Positions 1-8,334 are shown, counted from the stretch's first letter. The stretch: 15,087 nt of DNA from Rhizobiaceae bacterium (GCA_020696915.1 JAJFMR010000024.1:1-15087), one strand, 5' to 3'. Notes: generated by a model not told the origin, from the letters alone. Numbers and translations: made by a program.

Positions 1-1170
1 CACCGCCCGCAGCACGTCCCTGACGCCGATCGCGCCAACGAAGCGGGAGCTTTCATCGAACAGCGCGACGGGCGCCGTCTGCGAGCGGTGCATGGCCAGC
101 ATGACGGTCTTCAGCGTCGTTCCCGGTCGAGCCCAGAAAATCTGCGGCGCGTCTTCGGGGAGGTTTTCGACGTCGTCGCACGACACCCACACCGCCGGCT
201 GAGCGTTGCGTTCAGCCGCCACCACCAGGCCGGTCGGGTCGATCCTGAATCGCGTCGTTTTGCGCCGGTCCAGCCAGACCCAGTCGTCGCCGGCCGGCTC
301 GAGGTCGCGCCTGTCGCGCATCACGTTCCAGGCGGTCAGCACCGACAGCGGGTTCACGTTGGCGATGAAGTCGCGGACGTAGTCGTTGGAGGGCCTGAGC
401 ACGATGTCTTCGGGCGGTCCGGACTGAACGATGCGGCCGCCTTCCATGATGGTGATCGTATTGCCGATCTTCAGCGCCTCCTCGAGATCATGGCTGACGA
501 AGACGATCGTCTTTTGGAGGCGCTCCTGCAGCTGCAGCAGCTCGTCCTGGAGTTTTGTGCGGATCAGCGGGTCGAGCGCCGAGAACGGCTCGTCCATCAG
601 CAGGATCGGCGCCTCGGTCGCGAAGGCGCGCGCCAGTCCGACCCGCTGCTGCATACCGCCGGAAAGTTCATGCGCGTATTTCCCGGCCCATTGATCGAGG
701 CCGACCAGCTTCAGCTGGCCGGCGACGCGCCGCTTGCGTTCCGTTTCCGGGACGCCGGCGAGTTCGAGCCCAAAGCCGACATTCTCCTCGACCGTGCGCC
801 ACGGCAGCAGCGCAAACTGCTGGAAGACCATGGCGACGGCGTGCTGCCTGATCGCCCGCAGTGTCGCGGCATCGCAACGCGCCACATCGACCACCCGGTC
901 ACCGTCCTTGACCATGACGCTGCCGCGGGCCGGAACGTTGAGCAGATTGACGGCGCGCAGTAGCGTCGACTTGCCCGAGCCGGAGAGCCCCATCAGCACG
1001 GAGATCTCGCCTTCCTTCACCGTCAGGCTGGCGCCGGCGCAGCCGAGCACGGCCCCGGTCTTTTCCAGGATTTCGGCGCGGCTGGCGCCCGCATCGACCA
1101 TCGCGAGCGCCGCCGCGCGGTCGTGGCCAAAGATGATGTCGACATCCCTGAACTCGACGGCGGCGGTCAC
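1..1170 (-). CDS. choV: Choline ABC transporter ATP-binding protein ChoV (3' end cut by window edge)
   Basis: ATPase of a choline importer of the ProV/OpuAA type; it should power ChoW on the cytoplasmic side of the inner membrane. 390 codons are open to the left edge, so the C-terminus is missing. Visible: Walker A GLSGSGKST at residues 61-69, signature LSGGMQQR at 169-176, Walker B LLMDEP with D193 and E194, D-loop SALD just after, and the H-loop in VSHDLEEA. The part after about residue 270 looks like the accessory CBS-like tail of this family (VGAIGVRDVLRAV at the edge). The start is GTG and overlaps the choW stop in the motif GTGA, which implies translational coupling. The call as choline rather than glycine betaine rests on ChoX upstream in the same operon. 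The ATPase assignment is sure; the substrate is inferred. Confidence 0.93.
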   Translation of the reverse strand, partial: MTAAVEFRDVDIIFGHDRAAALAMVDAGASRAEILEKTGAVLGCAGASLTVKEGEISVLMGLSGSGKSTLLRAVNLLNVPARGSVMVKDGDRVVDVARCDAATLRAIRQHAVAMVFQQFALLPWRTVEENVGFGLELAGVPETERKRRVAGQLKLVGLDQWAGKYAHELSGGMQQRVGLARAFATEAPILLMDEPFSALDPLIRTKLQDELLQLQERLQKTIVFVSHDLEEALKIGNTITIMEGGRIVQSGPPEDIVLRPSNDYVRDFIANVNPLSVLTAWNVMRDRRDLEPAGDDWVWLDRRKTTRFRIDPTGLVVAAERNAQPAVWVSCDDVENLPEDAPQIFWARPGTTLKTVMLAMHRSQTAPVALFDESSRFVGAIGVRDVLRAV

Positions 1171-2021
1171 CTGGCGCCTCCGGTCCTGACCCGGCTCATG
1201 CGGTCGAGGATGATGGCCAGCACGACGATTGCCAGTCCGGCCTCGAGCCCCAGCGGAATGTTGACCGAGTTGAGCGCCCGCACGACCGGCTTGCCCAGGC
1301 CGTCAGCGCCGATCAGCGCGGCGATGACCACCATCGACAGGCAGAGCATGATGCACTGCGTCAGCCCTGCCATGATGGTCGGCAGCGCCGCCGGCAGCTC
1401 GACCTTCCACAGCAGCTGGCTTCTGGTGGCGCCGAAGGCCTGGCCCGCCTCCAGCATCGGCGTCGCGACCGATGTGATGCCGAGATAGGTAAGGCGGATC
1501 GGCGCCGGCGCGGCAAACACGACGGTCACGATGAGGCCGGGCGCAATGCCCAGCCCGAACAGGATCAGGACCGGGATGAGGTAGACGAAGGTAGGCATCG
1601 TCTGCATCAGGTCCAGGACCGGCTGCAGGACCCGCCAGACCCGCTCGTTATGGGCGGCCCAGATGCCGGTCGGCACGCCGATGGCCATCGAGGCGCCGGC
1701 GGCCGCCACCACGAGCACCAGGGTCTCGATCGTTTCCTTCCACAGGTTCTGGTTGACGATGAAAAGCAGTCCCGCCGCAACAGCCAGCGCAAGCCTCCAG
1801 GATTTCTGGAGATACCAGGCCAGGCCGGCGATCATCATTGCAAGGAGCACCGGCGGAATCATGAGCAGCAGGTCGATCAGGCCGTCCAGCACCAGCGTGA
1901 AGCCGTCGGCCACCGAATCGAAGAACCATTCGAAATTCGTGGTCAGGAAATCGAAGAAGGTCTTTCCCCATCGCCCGATCGGGATCTTGAAGCTGCCAAT
2001 CAGCTGGGAAATGGGATCCAG
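1167..2021 (-). CDS. choW: Choline ABC transporter permease ChoW (probable CTG start)
   Basis: Inner-membrane permease of the choline importer. From CTG at 2021 it has 284 residues, close to the usual length of about 280 for ChoW/ProW-type permeases. Several hydrophobic segments are visible, and the EAA-type loop that contacts the ATPase reads EAGQAFGATRSQ at residues 191-202. The first standard start in frame is GTG at 1913, but using it would discard 36 residues, including the segment FKIPIGRWGKTFFDFL, which resembles the normal N-terminus of this family. An in-frame stop at 2043-2045 limits the 5' end, and no ATG, GTG or TTG lies between. The CTG codon sits five bases behind AGGAGG. It follows choX and overlaps choV by four bases. 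The permease identity is secure; the start codon is inferred. Confidence 0.9.
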   Translation of the reverse strand: MDPISQLIGSFKIPIGRWGKTFFDFLTTNFEWFFDSVADGFTLVLDGLIDLLLMIPPVLLAMMIAGLAWYLQKSWRLALAVAAGLLFIVNQNLWKETIETLVLVVAAAGASMAIGVPTGIWAAHNERVWRVLQPVLDLMQTMPTFVYLIPVLILFGLGIAPGLIVTVVFAAPAPIRLTYLGITSVATPMLEAGQAFGATRSQLLWKVELPAALPTIMAGLTQCIMLCLSMVVIAALIGADGLGKPVVRALNSVNIPLGLEAGLAIVVLAIILDRMSRVRTGGAR

Positions 2022-2025
2022 GGCA

Positions 2026-2032
2026 CCCTCCT
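2026..2032 (-). promoter_or_regulatory. Strong Shine-Dalgarno that decides the choW start
   Basis: The minus strand reads AGGAGGG here, then four bases, then CTG at 2021-2019. This is the best ribosome binding site in the choX-choW gap and is correctly spaced only for the CTG codon in the choW frame. No comparable site precedes the GTG at 1913. It is the main sequence evidence for a CTG start. Confidence 0.7.
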
Positions 2033-2052
2033 GCCGATGGTGTCACGTGACG

Positions 2053-2084
2053 GGGCGGCGGTCGGGATTCCCGAACCGCCGCCC
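2053..2084 (-). other. GC-rich stem-loop between choX and choW
   Basis: Inverted repeat: GGGCGGCGGT (2053-2062) pairs with ACCGCCGCCC (2075-2084). After a one-base bulge, CGGGA (2063-2067) pairs with TCCCG (2069-2073), leaving an almost closed loop. It starts 32 bases after the choX stop and lies just before the choW Shine-Dalgarno. There is no T tract, so it is not a standard terminator. In binding-protein-dependent transporter operons such hairpins often protect the upstream binding-protein mRNA from 3' exonucleases and raise its expression over the membrane parts; that role here is inferred. Confidence 0.7.
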
Positions 2085-2116
2085 GTGCAGTTCCTGCCGG
2101 GCCTCCCGCGAACGCT

Positions 2117-3064
2117 TCAAGCGCCGAGCGCAGCCTTCACCGCCGCCGCGGCGTCGCCGCCGTCGAAGGTGGTGACGCCCTCGAGCCAGGGAGCGACCGT
2201 TTCGGGATGTTCCTTCAGCCATGCCGTGGCGGCGGCCTTCGGATCCGCGCCGTCGTTCAGGATCGCGCCCATGATCTCGTTCTCCATCTCGAGCGAGAAG
2301 CGGAGATTGGAAACCAGCTTGCCGACGTTCGGACACTCGGTGACATAGCCTGCGCGCACGTTCGTATGCACGGTCGCACCCCCGAAGTTCGGACCAAACA
2401 CCTCGTCGCCGCCCGACAGATACTCCATCTCGATATTGGCGTTCATGGGATGCGGCTCCCAGCCGAGGAACACCACGTCTTCCTTCGATCCGGCCGCTTT
2501 CTGGACGGCCGACAGCATACCCGCTTCGGAACTCTCCACCAGTTCGAAGCCGGAGAGGTCGAACTTGTCGGCCGAAATCATGTCGAGGATCAGCCTGTTG
2601 CCGTCATTTCCTGCCTCGATGCCGTAGATCTTGCCGTCGAGCTTGTCCTTGAACTTGGCGATGTCGGCGAAATCCTTCAGGCCGGCGTCATGGGTATGCT
2701 GCGGGACGGCCAGCGTGTATTTCGCGCCCTCGAGGTTCACGCCGATCGTCTCGACGGTCTTGTCCTCGAGATACGGCTTGATGTCGGCTTCCATGGTCGG
2801 CATCCAGTTGCCGAGGAAGACGTCGATGTCCTTGTTCGACAGCGAGGTATAGGTGACCGGGACCGACAGGACCTGGACTTCCGGCGCGTAGCCGAGCGCC
2901 TCGAGGATCACCGAGGCCGTCGCCGTGGTGGCGGTGATGTCGGTCCACCCGACATCAGCGAAGCGGACGGCCTTGCAGCTTGCCGGATCGGCGGCGAAGC
3001 CGGCGGCAGGCGACAGCAGCACCGCCAGGCCGAGCCCGGCCGCCAGGGATTTCACAAGCGACAT
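2117..3064 (-). CDS. choX: Choline-binding periplasmic protein ChoX
   Basis: Substrate-binding protein of the choline importer, 315 residues. It has a signal peptide (basic MSLVK, hydrophobic core, cleavage probably after AAGFA at about residue 24). Known Sinorhizobium meliloti ChoX binds choline with an aromatic box of W43, W90, Y119 and W205 plus D45. Here W40, W87, Y116, W202 and D42 sit at the same places with a constant offset of three, so choline is the likely ligand. Two cysteines, C30 and C244, could form a disulfide. I chose ATG at 3064 because it gives a proper signal peptide and follows a purine-rich site (GGGAGAGAAGAG); the frame is open farther upstream to 3349, but that stretch is unlike a secreted protein. 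It is the first gene of choXWV. Confidence 0.95.
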   Translation of the reverse strand: MSLVKSLAAGLGLAVLLSPAAGFAADPASCKAVRFADVGWTDITATTATASVILEALGYAPEVQVLSVPVTYTSLSNKDIDVFLGNWMPTMEADIKPYLEDKTVETIGVNLEGAKYTLAVPQHTHDAGLKDFADIAKFKDKLDGKIYGIEAGNDGNRLILDMISADKFDLSGFELVESSEAGMLSAVQKAAGSKEDVVFLGWEPHPMNANIEMEYLSGGDEVFGPNFGGATVHTNVRAGYVTECPNVGKLVSNLRFSLEMENEIMGAILNDGADPKAAATAWLKEHPETVAPWLEGVTTFDGGDAAAAVKAALGA

Positions 3065-3451
3065 CTCTTCTCTCCCATGTCTTGAACCGGTTGGTTTTTT
3101 CGCAGGGCCTCTGCGTGCCGCGCGGTGCGGCAGCCAAACACCATTTCGTTGTCTGTTCAAGCACCTGGGCCCAAACGCTTCGCAAACGCGCCGCGAATTG
3201 CACCAGAGCGCCGGTCCGGGTTCGTCGAAGCGGGCGGCTGGCCGCGGCAATCGGCCGTGGACAGCGTCGCTTCCCACCCTATCTTCCCAGGCTGCAAGAG
3301 GAGGGGCCGTTCGTGGCCAGGCCGAAACGCCGCGTTTTCCGGCTGCCACGGATCGGGCGCGAAGCTGAAGATTCTGCTGGCCTTTCCGGTTCTTGCGGGT
3401 CTAAATCCAGTTGGCCGCGGCGGCTCGCGGCGTCAAGGAGAGAGAGAAATC
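3065..3451. other. Divergent intergenic region, choX / cytochrome c
   Basis: 387 bases without a credible gene. It must hold the choXWV promoter (minus strand) and the cytochrome c promoter (plus strand). On the plus strand CTAAAT at 3401-3406 could be a -10 element with a poor -35 (CTGGCC, 3377-3382). On the choX side an 8-bp palindrome AACCGGTT (3085-3092) lies just upstream of the choX ribosome binding site and could be an operator, and a -35-like CTTGAA has no convincing -10. I saw no stable RNA or repeat. Confidence 0.5.
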
Positions 3452-3838
3452 ATGAGGTTCATCGCAGCATTCGCCCTGGCCGCCATTGCCGGCGGATTGG
3501 TTTCGGCTCCCGCGCTCGCGCAGGATGCGGAGGCCGGCAAGAAGGTCTTTGCCAAGTGCATGGCCTGCCACGACGCCAAGGCGGAGAAGAACAAGGTCGG
3601 GCCGCATCTCGTCGGGGTCATCGGCCGCAAGGCCGGAACCGTCGAGAAGTTCAAGTATTCCCCTGCCATGACGGCAGCCGGCGAAGGCGGCCTGGTCTGG
3701 GACGAGGCAAAGATCGGAGAGTACCTCAAGGCTCCGAAGGAGTTCATTAAGGGCAACAAGATGGCGTTCCCGGGGCTGAAGAAGGACGAGGAGATCGCCA
3801 ACGTGATCGCCTATCTGAAAGCCGACCCGAAACCCTGA
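3452..3838 (+). CDS. Small periplasmic class I cytochrome c
   Basis: 128-residue monohaem c-type cytochrome, an electron carrier of the periplasm. A signal peptide ends at ALA-Q, residue 23/24. The haem motif is CMACH at 36-40, with H40 as proximal ligand. M104 in NKMAFPG is the expected sixth ligand, giving the His-Met pair of class I. GPHLVGVIGRKAG and the C-terminal helix EEIANVIAYLK are typical of cytochrome c2/c550 relatives. It is lysine rich. ATG 3452 follows a GGAG-containing site; the frame is open upstream to 3125, but that part lacks secretion features. It is monocistronic, with choX divergent and a terminator after it. The redox partner cannot be told from the sequence. Confidence 0.93.
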   Translation: MRFIAAFALAAIAGGLVSAPALAQDAEAGKKVFAKCMACHDAKAEKNKVGPHLVGVIGRKAGTVEKFKYSPAMTAAGEGGLVWDEAKIGEYLKAPKEFIKGNKMAFPGLKKDEEIANVIAYLKADPKP

Positions 3839-3860
3839 CGACACAAGGGCGGCCTACCGT

Positions 3861-3910
3861 CCGGCAGCGGGGACCGGCCCCGCTCCGGCTGAAGCATCTT
3901 TCTTTCATTG
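3861..3910 (+). terminator. Probable rho-independent terminator after the cytochrome gene
   Basis: CCGG (3861-3864), a bulged C, then AGCGGGG (3866-3872) pairs with CCCCGCT (3878-3884) and CCGG (3885-3888) around the five-base loop ACCGG. A broken T-rich stretch (ATCTTTCTTTCATT) follows from about 3896. The stem is strong; the T tract starts about eight bases late, so efficiency is uncertain. Confidence 0.6.
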
Positions 3911-3959
3911 CCCATGTCGCCCACATATAGTCGGCACCCCGAGCCGACGGAGGACAGAG

Positions 3960-5051
3960 ATGGCGACCCTGCAGAATTTCGATGCCGAGATCGCGACGAC
4001 CAGGAAGGTCGTCGAGGAGATGCGGGCCAAGATCGAGCGCTCCGGTACCCTGCTGGACAAGCTCGCCAAGGGCGACCAGAAGATCGGCTCGGCCGAGTTC
4101 GACATCGAGAACGCCCGCATAGAGGATGTCATCAAGCAGCAGAAGGTGATGGAGGGCAACATCGCCGACCTGATCATCGGGCTGGAGGACGCCACCAACG
4201 TCTTCGGCGCCGAATTCGAAAGCATGAAGAGCTACACCGGCTGGGAGACCTTCATCGGGATATTCTCCCCCGCCTCCAAGCAGCGCATGCGCACCGACCG
4301 GGTCCGCAACATGTCGCTGGCCGGCAATCTGCAGGAGCTGCTCTCCAAATCGGATACGATCGTCGGCATCCTCAAGGCGCAGAAGCAGGTGCTCGATTCC
4401 CGCTACAAGACCTCTGAAGCGAGCCTTTCGGCCGTGATCGAGAGACGCAAGTCGACCATGGCCAACCTCGAGGCGACCCAGAAGCGTATCGAGGAACTCA
4501 ACCCGATGCTGCTCGATGTGGAGAACAGGATAGCCGCCTCGACCAGCCAGAAGGAACGCACCGACCTAGAGGGCGAGCGGTCGAAGCTTGCCACGGAGTA
4601 CAACGAGAAGCAGGCGAAGGAGCAGGAACTGCTTGCCGAAAGCCAGACGCTGGAACGCTACACCTCCATGTTCCAGACCTTCGTCGATTCCCTGAACAAC
4701 CAGATCGCCGCCCAGAACACGCTGATCAACAAGCTGACCATCGATACCGAGCAGCGCATCGTCCTCTACAAGGCGCTGGAAGATTCGCTGAAGACGGCGG
4801 CCCAGCAGGATGTCGCCCACAAGATCAACACGCTCGGCAGCCAGGTCGACACGGCCGCAGAGGAGACCATGTCGGGCATCGGTGCGGCCGCGCAGAAGCA
4901 TATCGGCGACCTGCTCGAGCTGCATGAGAAGAACATGGTTGCCAGCGACGACATCCAGCGGCGCAAGAAGCTCGCCGACGACGCCTTCGCGCGGCGCTTC
5001 GAGGAAGTCCTGCGCAAGCACAACGCCTCCGACTACGTCCAGCAGTCCTGA
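3960..5051 (+). CDS. Cytoplasmic coiled-coil protein, first gene of a five-gene cluster
   Basis: 363 residues; I do not recognise a named family with confidence. It has no signal peptide and no membrane segment, so it is probably cytoplasmic. It is almost wholly helical and charged. Residues 1-60 and about 129-260 look like heptad coiled coil (for example LEATQKRIEELNPMLLDVENRI), and a hydrophobic patch around W95 (GWETFIGIF) interrupts the helix. The second half (LNNQIAAQNTLINKL onward) faintly resembles the helical part of TelA-like toxic-anion-resistance proteins; this is a weak impression. GGAGGA at 3949-3954 supports ATG 3960. A small hairpin (TCGGC/GCCGA, 3931-3947) lies directly before it, and TATAGT at 3926-3931 could be a -10 without a good -35. 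It is probably a scaffold or substrate for the AAA+ protein encoded downstream. Confidence 0.85.
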   Translation: MATLQNFDAEIATTRKVVEEMRAKIERSGTLLDKLAKGDQKIGSAEFDIENARIEDVIKQQKVMEGNIADLIIGLEDATNVFGAEFESMKSYTGWETFIGIFSPASKQRMRTDRVRNMSLAGNLQELLSKSDTIVGILKAQKQVLDSRYKTSEASLSAVIERRKSTMANLEATQKRIEELNPMLLDVENRIAASTSQKERTDLEGERSKLATEYNEKQAKEQELLAESQTLERYTSMFQTFVDSLNNQIAAQNTLINKLTIDTEQRIVLYKALEDSLKTAAQQDVAHKINTLGSQVDTAAEETMSGIGAAAQKHIGDLLELHEKNMVASDDIQRRKKLADDAFARRFEEVLRKHNASDYVQQS

Positions 5052-5198
5052 GCGCCGGCCGTGCGGTTCGGAGCATCTCTTGCGCGTCTCGAAGCCATTC
5101 TCCGTCCCCAACCGTGCGTTTCTCCCGGCAACGCCTGGCAGCGTCGCGGCGGCGCTCTGCGGCGGGGCGAGGGCCTCCGGCGGCGTCGGGGTGCCTGA

Positions 5199-6344
5199 AT
5201 GAGTGCGGCGGCCGATCCCGCAGCGCTCTATTTCGGGACGATGGCGGCAGCCCTGCGCGGCCTCGAGATTTTCATGCGCGACGACCGCTCGCCGCTCTAT
5301 CGCCGTGAGATGGTGGCGAAGGTCGCCGCAGAGTACATCGCCAGGCTGGAAAAGTCGTTCGCTTGCTGGCGCAATCGACTCGGCTTCATGGAGAGTTTCC
5401 GGATCTCGCGGGCCGAGAGCGGCTTCCCGGTGTTTCAGAACGTGCTGGAGCTCGAGAATGACCGCCGCCAGGCCGAGCAGCGCCTGGCGGGCATCCCGGA
5501 AGCGGACGACCTGCGGGCCGAGATGGCCGACTTCATCTTGCGGCACAAGGAATTCCCGGCCGCGCTGCAGAGGTCGATGGCCGAACGGCTCTATCTGGAA
5601 GACGTCAAGGACGGCGTCGTGTTCGGCCCGTTCATCCTTGCCCAGACGGCAAAGGTTTCGGTCAACAGCAAGACCATGCGCCCCGTCTATCTCGTCCACT
5701 GGGCAACCTTCGACGGCACCGCCAACCTGCCGCTCATCTATATGGCAACAGTCGAGGATTCCTCCGAGGCGATGGTCCGCCAGCTGGTCGACGACAGCGG
5801 CAAGCTGAACGACAAGGTGGAGATTCCGCTCCCAGTGGACGGGCTTCTCAACCCGCAGCTGGCTCACCGCTTCGACGATTTCACGGAAAGGAACTCGGCC
5901 TACACGCTGTCGCCGGTCACCATTGCATCCAATCTCGACAAGGATTTCGAGACGCTGCATCCCAAGCAGCTAAGGCGCATCGTGCTCGGTCCGTTCTACA
6001 GCGCGGGCGTCACCGAGCATAATTCGGCGGTGGCCGACACACTCTCCAGGGTCAGGAAGGCGGAGGATGCCTGGCTTCTCACCTGGACCCTGCAGGAGGT
6101 CTTCTCGAAAGCCGAGGTCCCCGGCCGCAAGGGACTGTTCTCGAGCGAGAAGGCCACCCAGGAATTCCACATCGAGACCGACGACCTCGAGGCCGCGCGC
6201 CAGGGCGTGTCGAGCTACGAAAAACATGCGCTTATCCCGCACGAGGCCTACCAGGCGCTTTATGCCGCCGGCGAGGCGGACAGGATTTTTTCCGGCTACA
6301 AGGTCCACATCCTGTCGAAGGGGCATGTCATCAGCGATGTCTAG
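5199..6344 (+). CDS. Conserved hypothetical protein, second gene of the cluster
   Basis: 381 residues, no family recognised. There is no signal peptide or membrane helix. The first 130 residues look helical and charged (LELENDRRQAEQRLAGI), the middle looks strand-rich (residues about 150-200, around VYLVHWATFDG), and the last 130 residues mix helix and strand (LHPKQLRRIVLGPFYSAG from residue 253). I see no nuclease, kinase, protease or nucleotide-binding motif. It begins 147 bases after the coiled-coil gene, behind a weak G-rich site, and ends 79 bases before the AAA+ gene. Codon use matches its neighbours, and the long continuous frame with consistent third-position GC supports a real gene. 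A role as partner or adaptor of the ATPase is inferred from position only. Confidence 0.85.
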   Translation: MSAAADPAALYFGTMAAALRGLEIFMRDDRSPLYRREMVAKVAAEYIARLEKSFACWRNRLGFMESFRISRAESGFPVFQNVLELENDRRQAEQRLAGIPEADDLRAEMADFILRHKEFPAALQRSMAERLYLEDVKDGVVFGPFILAQTAKVSVNSKTMRPVYLVHWATFDGTANLPLIYMATVEDSSEAMVRQLVDDSGKLNDKVEIPLPVDGLLNPQLAHRFDDFTERNSAYTLSPVTIASNLDKDFETLHPKQLRRIVLGPFYSAGVTEHNSAVADTLSRVRKAEDAWLLTWTLQEVFSKAEVPGRKGLFSSEKATQEFHIETDDLEAARQGVSSYEKHALIPHEAYQALYAAGEADRIFSGYKVHILSKGHVISDV

Positions 6345-6423
6345 AAGCTCGGCAGGGACGCCGCTTCCGGCAATCGCCAAATCGGGGTAGCCGATCAGCT
6401 CCGCTGCTACGAACGAGGACGAA

Positions 6424-8334
6424 ATGGATACCGGCCTGACCACCATTTCCGAAGCAGACATCGACAAGCACCGGGCCACGGCGCAATCGATGATCACCCG
6501 CGTGATCGTCATGGAGGATCAGTCGCGGGACTCCTCGACACCGCTTGCCGGAACCGGCCGCCGATTCGTTTCCACCGTATCGGCGGGTTCCGTCCGGCGC
6601 ACCCGCGAAGTGGAGCTGACGAAGACGGTCGCCTCCATCCGCCCTGACGACCAGCTGATGACCATTCCCCAGCACGCACTGTTGTTTCGCGCCCGCCGCG
6701 GCATCGCCATCGCGCTCGCCATAGCGGATGTCTTTGCGCGGGCAAACGACCTCGAGGCGTTGCAGGCGCGGAATGCCCGTGCCCCGCTCGAAGGCGACGA
6801 GGCCACCCGTTTCAGGAGGCTGCTGTCGGCGGCCGCCTATGTCTCGGCGTTCGCGCTCGGCTCCTATCTTCTGCAGCTGATCGACAGCGACGGCGAGGCC
6901 CCGAACGACGTCCGGGACCCGGATTTTCTTTTCGATACGCCGCAGGATGCCCTGAAATCGATGATAGCGGGACTTGACGGCGCACTTGCCGGCTCGAAAA
7001 CCGACGCCGATCTGCTGACCCGTGCCCGCAGCTTCGCGCGCCTCGCCATCGACGGGCTGCTGACCAGGAGGGGCCGCTTCGACGGGCTGGGCGATTTCGA
7101 GAACGCGCACATCCGCATCGATGCCGACGATTTCACGCTCGATGGCTTCGACGTCGCACCCGGCAGGAAGTCGAAGCCGCTGGTGATGACCTTCAAGCGG
7201 CCGGACGAGGTCGTCGGTAACCACATCGCCAAATTCCAGTCCGTCAAACTGGCAAAGATGCTGATGGCCTACGACTTCGACCGCCAGATGAATCCCTTCG
7301 TCGAGCTCGGCGGCTTTCTCTTCACCTTCATCGGCGACGGCGCGCCGGGCACCGGCAAGACGACGCTGATCCAGATGATCGCCGGCCTGCTCCATGGCTA
7401 TTGCCAGGTCGCCGGCTATCCGTTCGTTTACGAGAATTTCGGCGTCGAGCAGATTTCCTCCTACCAGGGCAAGTCGGGACAGAACTGCCGTCAATTCATC
7501 GACAACGTGCTCAACCCGCGGGCCATCGGCTTCGGCACGGTCGACGACATCGACCAGGTCGCCGCGCGGCGTTCCGACGACCGCGCATCGGCCGGCCAGC
7601 ACGAGATAACCGGCGTGCTGATGGCCGCGTTCTCGGGCGCCATGACGGTGATCCGCGGCAACTGCTCGTTCGGAATGTTTTCGAATTATCCGGAGAACGT
7701 CGACGACGCGCTGCGCCAGCGGGCCGGTGCCCGCTGGCTGGTGGACGGACCCCAATCGCGAGCCGACTACATCGACATCTTCGTGCTGCTGGCCGGCAAG
7801 AACCACGAGATCGCCCTCGGCGAGCACGATCTCTATGCCGCCCAGGAAATCCAGCGCGCCGTTACGACCGCCTATGAGAGTCACGCGCGGCCGCACGAGG
7901 ACGGAATGCTGCTGGTCTACGAGCGCTTCATCGAGGCGAACGGCGCGCCGAAGACCATGGCGGACATCGGCACCTATCTCCACATGATCAAGGAAGCGGA
8001 ACCGCGTTTCACCGGGCGCGCCATCAAGAACGTCACCGACGCGATCAAGATGCGCGCCATGGATATCGAACTGCCCGACGAATGGTTCGAGAAGCCGGAA
8101 GCCTTCATGCACAGGGACTACGAGGCCAAGAAGGCGATGATCGAGGAGCTGCGCGGCCCCTTCGACATGGAAATGGTGATGCAGGAGGTGAACCGCTACG
8201 CCGATTCGGAGTTCCGCTACGCGGACCGCGCGGACGATGCGGACGTCTCGAAGATGCTGCGAGACGCCCGGCTCCGGGAACGCGCGGCGAAGGAGATGGA
8301 GGAGTTGAAGGCGAAGGGGATGTGGAATGCCTGA
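6424..8334 (+). CDS. AAA+ family ATPase with DD-type Walker B, third gene of the cluster
   Basis: 636 residues with one AAA+ module in the middle. Walker A is GAPGTGKT at 306-313 (K312). Walker B is AIGFGTVDDID at 367-377, where the catalytic glutamate place is D375; DQVAARR follows as in classical AAA proteins (DEIDxxxxxR). Sensor 1 is probably N421 in GMFSNYPENVDDALRQR, and R431 or R433 is the likely arginine finger. The first 290 residues match nothing I know, and the last 120 are charged and helical. No membrane segment is seen. A GAGG site precedes ATG 6424. As an AAA+ protein it probably forms a ring that remodels a protein partner, the coiled-coil protein and the two unknown neighbours being candidates. 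The ATPase class is sure; target and pathway are unknown. Confidence 0.93.
   Translation: MDTGLTTISEADIDKHRATAQSMITRVIVMEDQSRDSSTPLAGTGRRFVSTVSAGSVRRTREVELTKTVASIRPDDQLMTIPQHALLFRARRGIAIALAIADVFARANDLEALQARNARAPLEGDEATRFRRLLSAAAYVSAFALGSYLLQLIDSDGEAPNDVRDPDFLFDTPQDALKSMIAGLDGALAGSKTDADLLTRARSFARLAIDGLLTRRGRFDGLGDFENAHIRIDADDFTLDGFDVAPGRKSKPLVMTFKRPDEVVGNHIAKFQSVKLAKMLMAYDFDRQMNPFVELGGFLFTFIGDGAPGTGKTTLIQMIAGLLHGYCQVAGYPFVYENFGVEQISSYQGKSGQNCRQFIDNVLNPRAIGFGTVDDIDQVAARRSDDRASAGQHEITGVLMAAFSGAMTVIRGNCSFGMFSNYPENVDDALRQRAGARWLVDGPQSRADYIDIFVLLAGKNHEIALGEHDLYAAQEIQRAVTTAYESHARPHEDGMLLVYERFIEANGAPKTMADIGTYLHMIKEAEPRFTGRAIKNVTDAIKMRAMDIELPDEWFEKPEAFMHRDYEAKKAMIEELRGPFDMEMVMQEVNRYADSEFRYADRADDADVSKMLRDARLRERAAKEMEELKAKGMWNA

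Noticed and set aside
3085..3092. AACCGGTT palindrome as a BetI-like operator for choXWV
   Set aside because: Only 8 bp and no regulator gene nearby; chance cannot be excluded.
3065..3349. Longer choX reading frame starting at 3349
   Set aside because: The extension would bury the signal peptide; the start at 3064 has a proper secretion signal and ribosome site.
3125..3451. Longer cytochrome c frame starting at 3125
   Set aside because: Same reason: the signal peptide begins at 3452, directly behind GGAG.
3908..3931. TTGCCC and TATAGT as a promoter pair for the five-gene cluster
   Set aside because: The spacer is only 12 bases, too short for a sigma-70-type promoter; TATAGT alone remains possible as a -10.
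4566..5960. Minus-strand frame of 464 codons opposite the first two cluster genes
   Set aside because: Spans two well-supported plus-strand genes and their gap; composition typical of an antisense shadow.
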